This document shows, piece by piece, positions 13,433 through 26,095 of a stretch of DNA of 64,000 bases. The stretch is taken from contig NC_092053.1 of the NCBI RefSeq assembly GCF_003086295.3, forward strand, positions 118,192,445-118,256,444, given 5' to 3'. The notes under the pieces were generated by a model. That model worked only from the letters and a program-made list of their open reading frames with translations, had not been told where the DNA came from and did not search any database. How positions within the stretch are numbered: the first letter of the stretch is position 1; every line of letters begins with the position of its first letter. Both the position numbers and the translations under genes were made by a program. The DNA comes from Arachis hypogaea. Taxonomy: Eukaryota; Streptophyta; Magnoliopsida; Fabales; Fabaceae.

Positions 13433-15518
13433 TAGTTAGGCTAGATTAAAAAAAAATTTATATGGAGTGAATCAATTAATAAGGATAAGAAATATCTTTT
13501 AAAAATCCATAAAGAAAAAAAAATCGAACTCATGAAACTAAGCCATGAAAGAAATTCAATAAGATTAATGTACCTTTTAAAAATTCGCACAATAATACAA
13601 ATCGTAAGAAATGCCTAAAATATATTTTTACTGTAAACGTGATTTGAGTTTGAGTTTTTTTATCTAACAGTGATGAAATTTTATAGACAAAAACGGTGGA
13701 TTTTAAAACCCTTTTGGCACACGGATTTCATAATTTAGCGACGAAAAAATAAAAACAGGAATAGTGATTAGGTTAGATTCAATAAAATTTGTATGGAGTG
13801 AATCACTTAATATATTGTTTATATGAATCAATTAATAAGGATAAAAAATATGCTATAAAAATCCTGAAAAAAAAAATCAAACTCATGAATCTACGTCATG
13901 AAAGAAATTTAATAAGATTATAGTACTTTGTGAAAATTCGCACAATGATGCAAATTGTAAAAAATGGCTAAGGTATATTTTGATTGCAAACGTGATTTGA
14001 GTTTAATTTTTTTAACCCAGCAATGATAAAATTTTAGGGGTGAAAATGGTGGATTTTATATCTTTTTTGGCACACTGTTTTGATAATTCAACGGCAAAAA
14101 AACAAAACCAGGAAGAATGATTAGGTTAGATTCAATGAAAATTTATAGGGAGTGAATAAATTAATATATTTTATTATACGAATATCAAATCTTTTTTAAA
14201 AAAAATGATCTAGTCAAATCGAAAGAGGTATAATTCAAATTGACCACTTCTTTTTATTTCCTAATACGATTTTATTATGGTTTATAATAAATTGTCCTGA
14301 AACATACATAAAAAATCTTCTTCTATAAATTATATATGAAATAAAAAAATTTTCAGATTCAATAAATCATGCAATCGCAATAGCTATTCCAATTCTGAAG
14401 TTAGGGAAGAAAGACATACCAGTGTTTACGGTGCCGATTGAGGGAGAGACAGCAATGATTGAGAGCTCTGAACCCAACGAGGGTTTGCGAGAGAGAGACC
14501 GCTGAGGGAGTAGGAGGGCACGTCGATAAGTTGATGGTGCGACAGAGAAAGGGAGAACGATTGAGGGTTCCGAATCCAACTAGGGTTGCGTTGATAGTGC
14601 GAGGGTTTGGCCCGAGGGTTTGGCCCGAGGATTGAGAAATAGAGAGAGGGCCGGGTGCGAAGGTTAGATGAGAGGTTGTGCGACGGTGATTGAGGGTCGT
14701 GCGACGTTCAATAAGGAAGATGACGATGAAGGCTGTGCGACGGTCATTGAGGGCTGGGTGCGATGAAGATGAACATGATGACGCGGCTTCACTTTTAGGG
14801 TTAAAAGTGAATTTGAAAACAAAGTAAATTAAGGTAAGGTGTTAAAACTGAAAACAAAGTAAAGTATGCTATTGTTATCACTTTTAGCGTTAAAACTGAA
14901 AACTTTGAAAAAAAAAAAGTAAAGTATGGACACAAATGGGTGGGAAACTAAATTTTGAGGGAGGGAACTTTATCAGCACGCTTTTGTAGGGTACCAAAAT
15001 AAACATAGGGTATAGACACGCTTTAAAAAGGTGACTATTGGAAGACAAACTAGCCATGCTTTTCAAGTGTGCCGGTTTTTCTCTATGGCCACGCTTTTCA
15101 AACGTGGCAAAAAAAAAACCTTGGCCAAATTTCAAATCAGTGACCACCCTCGAAAAAATAAAAACAGGGATAGTAATTAGATTAGATTCAATAAAAATTT
15201 AAATGGAGTGAATCAGTTAATATATATTTTTATGAATCAATTAAAAAGGATCAGAAATATCCTTTAAAAAATCAGTAAAAAAAATCAAAATCAAGAATCT
15301 AAACCTGGAAAAAAATTCAATAAAATTAAAGTACCTTGTGAAAATTCCCACGACGATACAAATCGTAAGAAATAGCTAGGATATATTTTTATTGTAAACG
15401 TAACTTGAGTTTGAATCTTTTGACCGACTAGTGATGAACTTTTAGAGGCGAAAATGGTAAGTTTTAAAATCCTTTTGACACACTGATTTGATAATTCAGT
15501 GTTGAAAAACAAAAAAGA
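13428..15518. repeat. Tandem ~2.08-kb repeat, copy B
   Basis: A complete copy of the tandem unit, opening with the same block as positions 34 onward. It contains three AT-rich subrepeats, the GC-rich block (about 14370-14800), the short-palindrome segment (about 14970-15130) and a fourth subrepeat from about 15165. It differs from copy A by scattered substitutions and small indels, so the array is older than the LTR insertion. Confidence 0.8.
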
Positions 15519-17587
15519 GATACTAGTTAGGCTAGATTCAATAAAAATTTATATGGAGTGAATCAATTAATAAGGACAAGAAATATCTTTTAAAAATCCA
15601 GAAAGAAAAAAAATCGAACTCATGAAACTAAGCCATGAAAGAAATTCAATAAGATTAAAGTACCTTGTAAAAATTCGCACAATAATACAAATCGTAAGAA
15701 ATACCTAAAATATATTTTTACTGTAAACGTGATTTGAGTTTGAGTTTTTTTTATCTAACAGTCATGAAATTTTATAGACAAAAACGGTGGATTTTAAAAC
15801 CCTTTTGGCACACGGATTTCATAATTTAGCAACGAAAAAATAAAAATAGGAATAGTGATTAGGTTAGATTCAATAAAATTTGTATGGAGTGAATCATTTA
15901 ATATATTGTTTATATGAATCAATTAAGAAGGATAAAAAATATGCTATAAAAATCCTGAAAAAAAAATCAAACTCATGAATCTACGTCATGAAAGAAATTT
16001 AATAAGATTATAGTACTTTGTGAAAATTCACACAATGATGCAAATTGTAAAAAATGGCTAAGGTATATTTTGATTGCAAACGTGATTTGAGTTTGATTTT
16101 TTTAACCCAGTAATGATAAAATTTTAGGGGTGAAAATGGTGAATTTTATATCTTTTTTGGCACACTGTTTTGATAATTCAACGGCAAAAAAACAAAACCA
16201 GGAATAATGATTAGGTTAGATTCAATGAAAATTTATATGGAGTGGATAAATTAATATATTTTATTATACGAATATCAAATCTTTTTTAAAAACAATGATC
16301 TAGTCAAATCGAAAGAGGTATAATTCAAATTGACCACTTCTTTTTATTCCGAATACGATTTTATTATGGTTTATAATAAATGATCTTGAAACATACAATA
16401 CAAAATCTTCTACTATAAATTATATATGAAATAAAAAAATTTTCAGATTCAATAAATCATGCAATCGCAATTGCTATTCCAATTACGAAGTTAGGGAGGA
16501 AAGATATACCAGTGTTTACGGTGCCGATTGAGGGAGAGACAGCAATGACTGGGAGCTTCGAACCCAATGAGGGTTTGCGAGAGAGAGACCGCTGAGGGAG
16601 TAGGAGGGCACGTCGATGCGTTGATGGTGCGACAGAGAGAGGGCGAACGATTGAGGGTTCCGAATCCAACTAGGGTTGCGTTAATAGTGCGAGGGTTTCG
16701 TCCGAGGGTTGAGAAATGGAGAGAGGGCCGGGTGCGAAGGTTAGATGAGGGGTTGTGCGACGGTGATTGAGGGTCGTGTGACGCTCAATGAGGAAGATTA
16801 CGATGAAGGCTGTGCGACGGTCATTGAGGGCTGGGTGTGATGAAGATGAACATGATGGCGCGGCTTCACTTTTAGGGTGAATTTGAAAACAAAGTAAATT
16901 AAGGTAAGGTGTTAAAACTGAAAACAAAGTAAAGTATGCTATTGTTATCACTTTTAGCATTAAAACTGAAAACTTTGAAAAAAAAAAAGTAAAGTGTGGA
17001 CACAAATGGATGGGACACTAAATTTTGGGGGAGGGAACTTTATCAGCACGCTTTTGTAGGGTACCAAAATAAACACATGATATAGACACGCTTTAAAAAG
17101 GTGACTATTGGAAGACAAACTAGCCATGCTTTTCAAGTGTGCCGGTTTTTCTCCATGACCACGCTTTTCAAACGTGGCAAAAAAAAACGTGGCCAAATTT
17201 CAAATCAGTGACCACCCTCGAAAAAATAAAAACAGGGATAGTAATTAGATTATATTCAATAAAAATTTAAATGGAGTGAATCAGTTAATTTATATTTTTA
17301 TGAATCAATTAAAAAGGATCAGAAATATCCTTTAAAAAATCAGAAAAAAAAATCAAAGTCAAGAATCTAAACCAGGAAAAAAAATTCAATAAAATTAAAG
17401 TACCTTGTGAAAATTCGCACGACGATGCAATTTGTAAGAAATAGCTAGGATATATTTTGATTGTAAACGTAACTTGAGTTTGAATCTTTTGACCGACTAG
17501 TGATGAACTTTTAGAGGCGAAAATGGTAGGTTTTAAAATCTTTTTGGCACACTGATTTGATAATTCAGTGGTAAAAAACAAAAAAGA
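15519..17587. repeat. Tandem ~2.08-kb repeat, copy C
   Basis: The third copy, with the same order of subrepeats, GC-rich block (about 16460-16880) and palindrome segment (about 17040-17195). The spacing from B to C is about 2.09 kb and from C to the next start about 2.07 kb. Confidence 0.8.
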
Positions 17588-18645
17588 GTTAGTAGTTAGG
17601 CTAGATTCAATGAAAATTTATATGGAATGAATCAATTAATAAGGATAAGAAATATCATTTAAAAAACCAGAAAGAAAAGAAAAATCGAACTCATAAAACT
17701 AAGTCACGAAAGAAATTCAATAAGATTAAAGTACCTTATAAAAGTTCGCACAATGATACAAATCGTAAAAAATGCCTAAGATATATTTTGACGATAAACA
17801 TGATTTGAGTTTGAATTTTTGACCTAACAGTGATGAAATTTTATAGGCGAAAATGGTGGGTTTTAAGATCCTTTTAGCACACTGATTTGATGATTTAGCG
17901 ACGAAAAAACAAAAACAGGAATAGTGATTAGGTTAGATTCAATAAGAATATATATGGAGTGAATCACTTAATATATTTTTTATGTGAATCAATTAATAAG
18001 GATAAAAAATATCCTTTAAAAATTATAAAAAAAAAATAAATTCATGAATCTACACCATGAAAAAAATTCAATAAAATTAAAGTAACTTGTGAAAATTCGC
18101 ACAATGATGTAAATACTAAAAAATGGCTAAGATATATTTTGATTACAACCATGATTTGAGTCTAATTTTTTGACCCAACAATGATAAAATTTTAGGGGCG
18201 AAAATGGTAGATTTTATAACCTTTTTGGCATACTGTTTTGATAATTTAGCGGCGAAAAAACAAAACTAAGAATAATGATTAAGTTAGATTCAGTGAAAAT
18301 TTATATGGAATGAATCAATTAATATATTTTTTTTATATGAATATCAAATCTATTTAAAAAAATAATCGAATCAAATCAAAAAGGTATAATTTAAATGGAC
18401 CACTTTTTTTTTTTCCTAATACAATTTTATTATGGTTTATAATAAATGGTCATGAATCATATAAAAAAGAAAAAAATCTTTTTTCATAAGTTATATTTGG
18501 ATGAAATAAAAAAAATAAATATATATTTTTTGTTACTTAAATCTATAAAAAACTTCATTGAGTTGACATTCAAAATTCGAAGGAATCTAATTTTGTAAAA
18601 CTCCAATTTAAAGAAAATTAAATAAATAATTAATTAAACATGAGC
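17588..18645. repeat. Array end: three diverged ~340-bp subrepeats and a unique tail
   Basis: Subrepeats start near 17588, 17930 and 18275 but are more diverged, and the GC-rich block is missing. The tail from about 18400 to 18600 (around TTTATTATGGTTTATAATAA and onward) recurs at about 31370-31560, where a second block of these subrepeats also ends. The shared edge suggests the subrepeats belong to a defined element, not a free satellite. Confidence 0.6.
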
Positions 18646-18790
18646 CGTCGTGGGAAAAAAATTTAGAATCATAATTTGAAAATTTAGATATGATATTATG
18701 GTATCAGAGCAGTTCGTCCTCGTGAGCTTGAGGGATGGATTGCTTATGCTTCAATGCATACTTTGAATTGTGTCTGTACTATTTAGAATA
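18646..18790 (+). repeat. 145-bp duplicated block X, left copy, with primer-binding site
   Basis: Roughly 95% identical by eye to 24983-25127. It includes TGGTATCAGAGC (18699-18710), a plus-strand initiator-Met primer site, followed by a leader-like TTCGTCCTCGTGAG stretch. In the right copy this leader runs on into a gag remnant; here it stops at TTAGAATA and joins a truncated LTR. It is therefore a fragment of another plus-strand Ty3/gypsy element. Confidence 0.8.
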
Positions 18791-18794
18791 GACT

Positions 18795-20756
18795 AATAGA
18801 TATGAACATGAAACTTGTACTCACTTAAAATAGACTAATAGATCTTTAAAATCCTATTGAAATCAACTCAAAATTCTGTTTAAATTAAAAGTTATAGCAT
18901 CTGGAAGTTAGTACTGCAGAACCAGAAAACCAGAAAAATCTGCAGCAACCACTAAACTTCAAAAAATCATATCTTCCAAACCACTTGTCCAAATTCTCTG
19001 AAATTTTTATGGAATACTCCAGACACACTAAAGTTTTACAGAAAAATAATTTCATCTAAAAATTAGGTCTGGACTGCTCCCAAAAAGTCATTCATTCTGC
19101 TGCCAATTATGCAGATTTCTGCAGAAATTCTGCACAAAGTATTTCCAACAACCTCACATACCAAATCCTATATTCAAGCCTAGGATTCATCTAAAACCAC
19201 ATTTCTAACTTTCTTCTGACTAACCAAAGTTACCCAAAAACTCTTAATTCAATATATCACAATTTCATATCTCAAGTTCTGATTCATCAAATCAATTTCC
19301 AGCAGCCATAGCAACATTCCATACACAAAATCAACAACAAGTACTAGCAGCAAGTATAACTTCAAAATACACAACATCGTCAATAATTACTACATTAAAT
19401 CATTAAACCAATCACCAACTACAACCATGATTCAACTCAATCCCAACAATTATTCACACAAATCAACTATAAACCATTTGCAGTTACTCATTTAATTTTA
19501 TTGGCATTCATAAGTTAAAACATTTATTTTTCAAAACAAATCCCCTACCTCGATTAGCTGAACCCGCAAGAATTAACCACGTTAAATCCGCTTACTTTAA
19601 ATTCACAGCACCAGCGGCAAACCGAGATGGTGGTAGTAGCACCAATTCTAATCCCGCTCACAGCAACCATAACTTCGATAGTTCCATCAGAATACAACGA
19701 TAGGGGAATTCGGTGTCAGAATAAAGAGAAGGACACAACAGCTTGCCTTCTCGAATGACAAGCTTCAGCTGTGACAATTCCAACAAATACAGTGAAGCCC
19801 GGAACATCAAAAGCGCACAGAGGGTTGTTATAGAGCAAATAAGGTTCAGAGGTGGTGATTATGGTAGCTAGGCACGATTAACTCACCATGAACGACGGCG
19901 GCGCAGCCTCCAGCAGTGGCGACAGAGCGCGCTACAACGGCGGGAATGGTCCCCTCCCTCTCCCATCGCGTTCTGTTTCTTTTCCCTGCGCGAAGCCCAC
20001 ACACCACGATGATGACGGCGACAACAGCCTCGACAGTGGCGGTGGCGTACGATGACTAGGCGTGAGTTGACGGCAGCGGCGGGAGGCAACTCCTCCCTCC
20101 GCATCTTCCTCTTGCGGCTCCCTCACTCTCTCGGATCCCTCTATGTATGTGTCTGTGTGCATGCTTGTTTATTGGTTGTGTGTGGTGTGTGGTGTGTGTT
20201 GAGTGTTAGAAGGGTAGGGAATAGCGTTGGTGAGAGACGGTGGGAGTGAACGTGGCTCATTTGGGGATGAACGGGTGTGAAGGAGGGTTACGTGTGTGGG
20301 GGGGGGTTGGGTAGAAGGGATTAGGGTTAGTGAAATTAGGGTTTGGAATTGGGAATTTAGGGTTTTGTATTTAAAATTGGGAATTTCGGATAATTTAGTA
20401 ATTTTAATAAAATAAAAGGTAATAGAGTAATAATTTGAAATCAAATTTAATCAAATAATAATATTTATAAAAATACTATTTAATTATCAATTTACAATTT
20501 ATTTTTCAAATAAAGACTCTAATTCAATAATTAAAGATAATCAAATTAATTTTTTTTATAATTATAAAATAAAGTTCAAAATCTAATCATTCAAATTAGC
20601 GCATATAAAATCCTCATTGTTTTTAAATCACTAAAGCTTTAAATCAATAATTAAAAGTACTCAATCAATACAAAATTTTTTGAAAATATGCTTTCGAATA
20701 AATAAAATAAATCATAAATAATTTATTATTTAATTTTCAAAATCTGTGGTCTTACA
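18795..20756 (-). repeat. Truncated left LTR of element B
   Basis: Aligns with 23063-24982 of the right LTR at high identity. The junction with block X holds an 11-bp filler, GACTAATAGAT, which also occurs a few tens of bases further inside the LTR. This suggests template-switch or end-joining repair. A GC-rich patch at 19880-20130 gives chance ORFs that recur in the right LTR. Confidence 0.8.
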
Positions 20757-21360
20757 TCCTACCCCACTTATAAAAATTTTCGTCTTCGAAAATTGATATA
20801 AGATAGAAAAGATTTGCATCAACTTCACTTTCAAAAACATAACAAAATACACCGAAAAGTTTGGCACGTTCAGTTTTGTTCAAATGTGAAAGAAATCATA
20901 TCTTATGAATGACAAGATATGGTCGGAAGTAATTCAAAGCACTTCTTAAGAGGGAAGTTCGAAACAAAGAATTTCACTGCAAACAATCAAGGAAGAGTTG
21001 ACATCAAACCACGTTGGCACAAATAAGAATTATATGTTGAAACGAAGTAACCCCTAAAACTTAACTTCTAACGTTTCTAAACCCCGTGATTCGCATAGCC
21101 TATTAACTTTATTTCGTCCATGACAACCCATTAGTGTTCCCATATACAGAAATCATTAGTATTAAGTTGGCCAGACCTAATACCATGAGGTATGCAATGG
21201 TAGACTAACAGCGTTAATTATCAGACAGTCATGCATATCAAATCTAAATTCTTGTTATCAGAACAAGTCACTGAGCATGATAGACACTCAGAGTATGCAA
21301 TGAAGCATAGTCAGTCTATTCCCAAGGCTCTAACAGGAACAAATTGCTCTGATACCATAA
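20757..21360 (-). mobile_element. Interior of element B: non-coding, polypurine tract to primer site
   Basis: Starts with TCCTACCCCACTT (a polypurine tract on the minus strand) next to the left LTR and ends with the primer site. The 604 bp between has no recognisable gag or pol sequence and no frame of note. Confidence 0.7.
21347..21358 (-). other. Primer-binding site (initiator-Met), element B
   Basis: GCTCTGATACCA on the plus strand, i.e. TGGTATCAGAGC in element sense, two bases inside the LTR. Confidence 0.85.
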
Positions 21361-24300
21361 TGTAACACTCTAACTTTTAGCACGTCATGATCGTACCAAA
21401 AACAATTAGTTACTGACCTGTTTTCCTTATTTACTATTTAATATTGAGCCTTTAGTTCAATACCGCGTTTCAATTTTATCGGATGCCGGAAAATATTGTT
21501 TCAATCAAAATCATTCATAAAAAACAGCACACAGGTAATAATAATCATTTAATTATTAATAATGATAAATATTATACAAAAGAATTCAAAAGAAACTTAG
21601 ATACAATTCATATCCCTCTGTATAAAATAAAATCTTAAATAACAAAAGCGAGGGAATTCTATGAAAATAACTCAATACATAAACTAGACTTAAATAAAAC
21701 TCATAATCGCCCGCCGGTTCATACTAAGTTCCCGAACCTGTGTCACTGAAAGGGTGGAAGATTTTGGGGTGAGAACAAAGCCACGCGTTCTCAGTATGGA
21801 ATGTGAACGCCGCAATAAATAGAGTAAATACAAATAGCTAATTCATATCACAAAAACAATTTCACTTAAAACAGTTCTAAATTCCTTTCTTTAAATCACG
21901 TTACCTAAACAAAATCTCATTCACATCAACAATTTCTTATCCATAAACAACATTTCTAACTACATTATTAAGACCACAACTCAAGTAAAATATCCATCAA
22001 GCACACAGGAACATCACCAAAACAACAACACAATCACAAATAAACAAAATAAAGCAAACACAATCAAATGTAAATGCGCAAACAAAATGATGCATGCCTG
22101 TTCCTAGCGCAGGCCATGAGCTCATGCGTCGGTTGTCTACCCGCAACCCGACGTTACTCGGAGTGAACCCCGAATATGGTTCCTTTACTGTATCAGTTAG
22201 GCCTCATCATAATGTGCATCACAGTAAGAAACAGTACTATCAGTTAGGCGAACATTCCCGCATTAGCAACCTTAGGCTATCCGTTAGGCGGACACTTTTG
22301 CATTAGCAGTTTGGCATAAAGGCCCATTTAACCATACAATATGCTATCAGTTAGGCGGACATCCCCGCATTAGCAATCTTAGGCTATCAGTTAGGCGGGC
22401 ACTTCCGCATTAGCACTCGGCACAAAGGCCCATTCGAACATACAATATCAATTACACTTTCTTTCCTAGTTCCTCATTCTTTTTCTTTCCCTTTAAGTAT
22501 CTTTTCCATCCTTTATTTCTCACTTTCTTTCCTTTCCATTATGCCTCCGCATCGCCTTACAACTAAGCACACCTCCGCATCACCAAGTAACTAAGTGTAC
22601 CTCCACATCACCATGAAACTAGGCATACCTCCGCATCACCATTTAACTTTAAATGTATCCTAGGGATAACTTACACACCTTTGATTAACTAAGTTCATAC
22701 ATTCTACCAAATTTGGACATATCCTTTGGGTCTAAGCCAAGTTTTACCACGTTTAGATTAGAATTGAATTAGATAGCCAACTTAATAAAATTTGCTGTTG
22801 CACTAAAGAGAATTCAGAAAAAATACAGCAAGCAGCCCTAGTTTTGATAAATCTATAATAAATTCAATTCTAATCCATTACTTCTAAATTTTGGTGAGAT
22901 TACAGTAAACATACCTAAGTTTCAGAATCCACAAGTTTTAGGTTCATATCACTTCATTTGATTAATTAATTATCAATTGGAAGTGGAGCTCTATTTTCAT
23001 AAACCAGTTCAGAGTTTCCAGCAAACAACCGACCTTCCAAGTGACTTATCTAAGTCTAAAAAATAGATATGAACATGAAACTTGTACTCACTTAAAATAG
23101 ACTAATAGATCTTTAAAATCCTTTTGAAATCAACTCAAAATTCTGTTTAAATTAAAAGTTATAGCATCTGGAAGTTGGTACTGCAGAACCAGAAAACCAG
23201 AAAAATCTGCAGCAACCACTAAACTTCAAAAATCATATCTTCCAAACCACTTGGCCAAATTCCCTGAACTTTTTATGGAATATTCAAGACACACTAAAGT
23301 TTTACAGAAAAATAATTTCATGTAAAAATTAGGTCTGGACTGCTCCGAAAAAGTCATTCGTTCTGCTGCCAATTATGCAGATTTCTGCAGAAATTCTGCA
23401 TAAAGTATTTCCAACAACCTCACATACCAAATCCTATATTCAAGCCTAGGATTCATCTAAAACCACATTTCTAACTTTCTTCTGACTAACCAAAGTTACC
23501 CAAAAACTCTTAATTCAATATATCACAATTTCATATCTCAAGTTCTGATTCATCAAATCAATTTCAAGCAGCCATAGCAACATTCCATACACAAAATCAA
23601 CAACAAGTACTAGCAGCAAGTATAACTTCAAAATACACAACATCGTCAATAATTACTACATTAAATCATTAAACCAATCACCAACTACAACCATGATTCA
23701 ACTCAATCCCAACAATTATTCACACAAATCAACTATAAACCATTTGCAGTTACTCATTTAATTTTATTGGCATTCATAAGTTAAAACATTTATTTTTCAA
23801 AACAAATCCCCTACCTCGATTAGCTGAACCCGCAAGAATTAACCACGTTAAATCCGCTTACTTTAAATTCACAGCACCAGCGGCAAACCGAGATGGTGGT
23901 AGTAGCACCAATTCTAATCCCGCTCACAGCAACCATAACTTCGATAGTTCCATCAGAATACAACGATAGGGGAATTCGGTGTCAGAATAAAGAGAAGGAC
24001 ACAACAGCTTGCCTTCTCGAATGACAAGCTTCAGCTGTGACAATTCCAACAAATACAGTGAAGCCAGGAACATCAGAAGCACACAGAGGGTTGTTATAGA
24101 GCAAATAAAATTCAGAGGTGGTGGTTATGGTAGCTAGGCACGATTAACTCACCATGAACTACGACGGCGCAGCCTCCAGCAGTGGCGACAGAGCGCGCTA
24201 CAACGGCGGGAATGGTCCCCCTCCCTCTCCCATCGCGTTCTGTTTCTTTTCCCTGCGCGAAGCCCACACACCACGATGATGACGGCGACAACAGCCTCGA

Positions 24301-24982
24301 CAGTGGCGGTGGCGTGCGGTGACTAGGCGTGAGTTGACGGCAGCGGCGGGAGGCAGCTCCTCCCTCCGCATCTTCCTCTTGCGGCTCCCTCACTCTCTCG
24401 GATCTCTCTATGTATGTGTCTGTGTGCATGCTTGTTTATTGGTTGTGTGTGGTGTGTGTTGAGTGTTAGAAGGGTAGGGAATAACGTTGGTGAGTGACGG
24501 TATTTGGGGATGAACGGGGTGTGAAGGAGGGTTACGTGTGTTTGGGGTAGGGTTAGTGAAATTAGGGTTTGGAATTGGGAATTTAGGGTTTTGTGTTTAA
24601 GATTGAGAATTTCGGATAATTTAGTAATTTTAATAAAATTAAAGGTAATAGAGTAATAATTTGAAATTAAATTTAATTAAATAATAATATCTATGAAAAT
24701 ACTATTTAATTATCAATTTATAATTTATTTTTTAAATAAAGACTCTAATTCAATAATTAGAGATAATCAAATTAATTTTCTTTATAATTATAAAATAAAA
24801 TTCAAAATCTAATTATTCAAATTAGCGCATATAAAATTCTCATTGTTTTTAAATCACTAAAACTTTAAATCAATAATTAAAAGTACTCAATCAATATAAA
24901 AGTTTCTGAAAATATGCTTTCGAATAAATAAAATAAATCATAAATAATTTATTATTTAATTTTCAAAATCTGGGGTCTTACA
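21361..24982 (-). repeat. Complete right LTR (5' in sense) of element B
   Basis: A 3622-bp LTR from TGTAACACTC to GGGTCTTACA. The first ~240 bp are closely related to the foldback element at 43101-43388. The 3' half matches the truncated left LTR. Confidence 0.85.
22185..22650. repeat. Minisatellites inside the element B LTR
   Basis: Two adjacent short arrays: units around TATCAGTTAGGCGGACA with GCATTAGCA (four to five copies, about 22185-22440), then units around CCTCCGCATCACC (about four copies, 22540-22650). The other LTR lacks this part because it is truncated. Confidence 0.7.
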
Positions 24983-25127
24983 CGTCATGAAAAAAAAATT
25001 TAGAATCATAATTTAAAAATTTAGATATGATATTATGGTATCAGAACAGTTCGTCCTCGTGAGTTTGAGGAATGGATTGCTTATGCTTCAATGCATACTT
25101 TGAATTGTGTCTGTACTATTTAGAATA
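24983..25127 (+). repeat. 145-bp duplicated block X, right copy
   Basis: Partner of 18646-18790. Its primer-binding site has one change, TGGTATCAGAAC (25036-25047). Unlike the left copy it continues into its natural leader and gag. Confidence 0.8.
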
Positions 25128-25246
25128 TCTAATTGATATGTTTAGCATGAAGTTCATGAGTATACTTTTGGGAATTTGAAACACTTAACTTGAGATATTA
25201 AGACTGATCACCTTGATATCACTTGTTTGATGTGGATAGGATTCGA

Positions 25247-25770
25247 ATGACGACTTGTAGACGTGGTCGAACCCGTATGCAGGGAGAGAATGAGGGAGAT
25301 GCAACGATGGATAACCAAGCCACGCTCTTGGCTGCTATGACCACTCTTGTGAACGCTATGCACGCGGATATTGCGGCTACTAACCAGGCCATGGAGTGAA
25401 TGAATGGCAATGGTAGCGGAGCTGGAGAAAACTCAGCTGAAGGAGGTCCGATGACACTGGCAACCTTTCTAAGGTCAATCCCCCCAATTTTCAAGGGTTC
25501 AACTAATCCTATGGAAGCCGATAACTGGTTCGAGGCGATAGAAAGGGTAATGCAAGCACAACATATACCAGAAAATTAGTTAGTAAATTTGCTGCATATC
25601 AGTTTAATGGGGAAGCACAACATTGGTGGCAAAGAGCTCACCGTATGCTGCAACAACGGAATGGAGATGAGGTTATCACCTGGGAGAGGTTCAGAGAGGA
25701 ATTTTACAAGAAATACTTCTCGAACTCCGTGAGACAGGCTAAGCAATTGGAACTACTACAATTAAATCAA
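25247..25770 (+). pseudogene. Decayed Ty3/gypsy gag fragment
   Basis: Starts with ATG at 25247 after a leader that also occurs near 40090-40150. The translation has a basic N-terminus (CRRGRTR), then GGPMTLATFL, the ADNWFEAIERVM segment, GEAQHWWQRAH and [11 protein letters not shown], all hallmarks of plant Ty3/gypsy gag and close in order to residues 70-175 of the intact polyprotein at 5457-9935. It is broken by a TGA at 25397, a TAG after QHIPEN and a frameshift. It ends abruptly near 25770 without protease or RT. A capsid role is known for the family; this copy cannot make a full protein. Confidence 0.85.
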
Positions 25771-26052
25771 TATGTATTTTGGCATCTAGTATCCATGATA
25801 AATAGTTGTTTTCAGATATATTAAGAACATTAAATTTAAGATGAGAGAGTTTCAATATAATGAAAATTTATTATCTTAAGTCTTTTTAAATTTTTATCAG
25901 AATCCCGTGTTGATAACGTGTGTTGTAAAATAAATAAATAAAGAAATATAATAAATATAAAATAAAAAAATAAATAAAAAACTCTAGTATTGATATTTAC
26001 TAATATAATTATCTCACTATAATAATAAAGTTAATGCATATATTTACGAGTG

Positions 26053-26095
<43 letters not shown>

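Larger units (their letters stand above)
18791..24982 (-). mobile_element. Long-LTR, gutted LTR retrotransposon (element B, LARD-like)
   Basis: Minus-strand element with a full right LTR of 3622 bp, a left LTR missing its first ~1.7 kb, and only 604 bp between them. A primer site and polypurine tract are in the right places, but no gag or pol reading frame is present. It is therefore non-autonomous. It resembles a large retrotransposon derivative, although the tiny interior could also be a deletion from a normal parent. Ends are TGTAACACTC and GGGTCTTACA. The right flank begins CGTCA and the block before the left LTR begins CGTCG, possibly traces of the target duplication. Confidence 0.8.

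Noticed and set aside
19883..20162. Arg-rich frames in the GC-rich patch of the element B LTR
   Set aside because: Recur shifted in the other LTR at 24112-24429, differ in frame and have low-complexity composition. Likely leader or promoter sequence.
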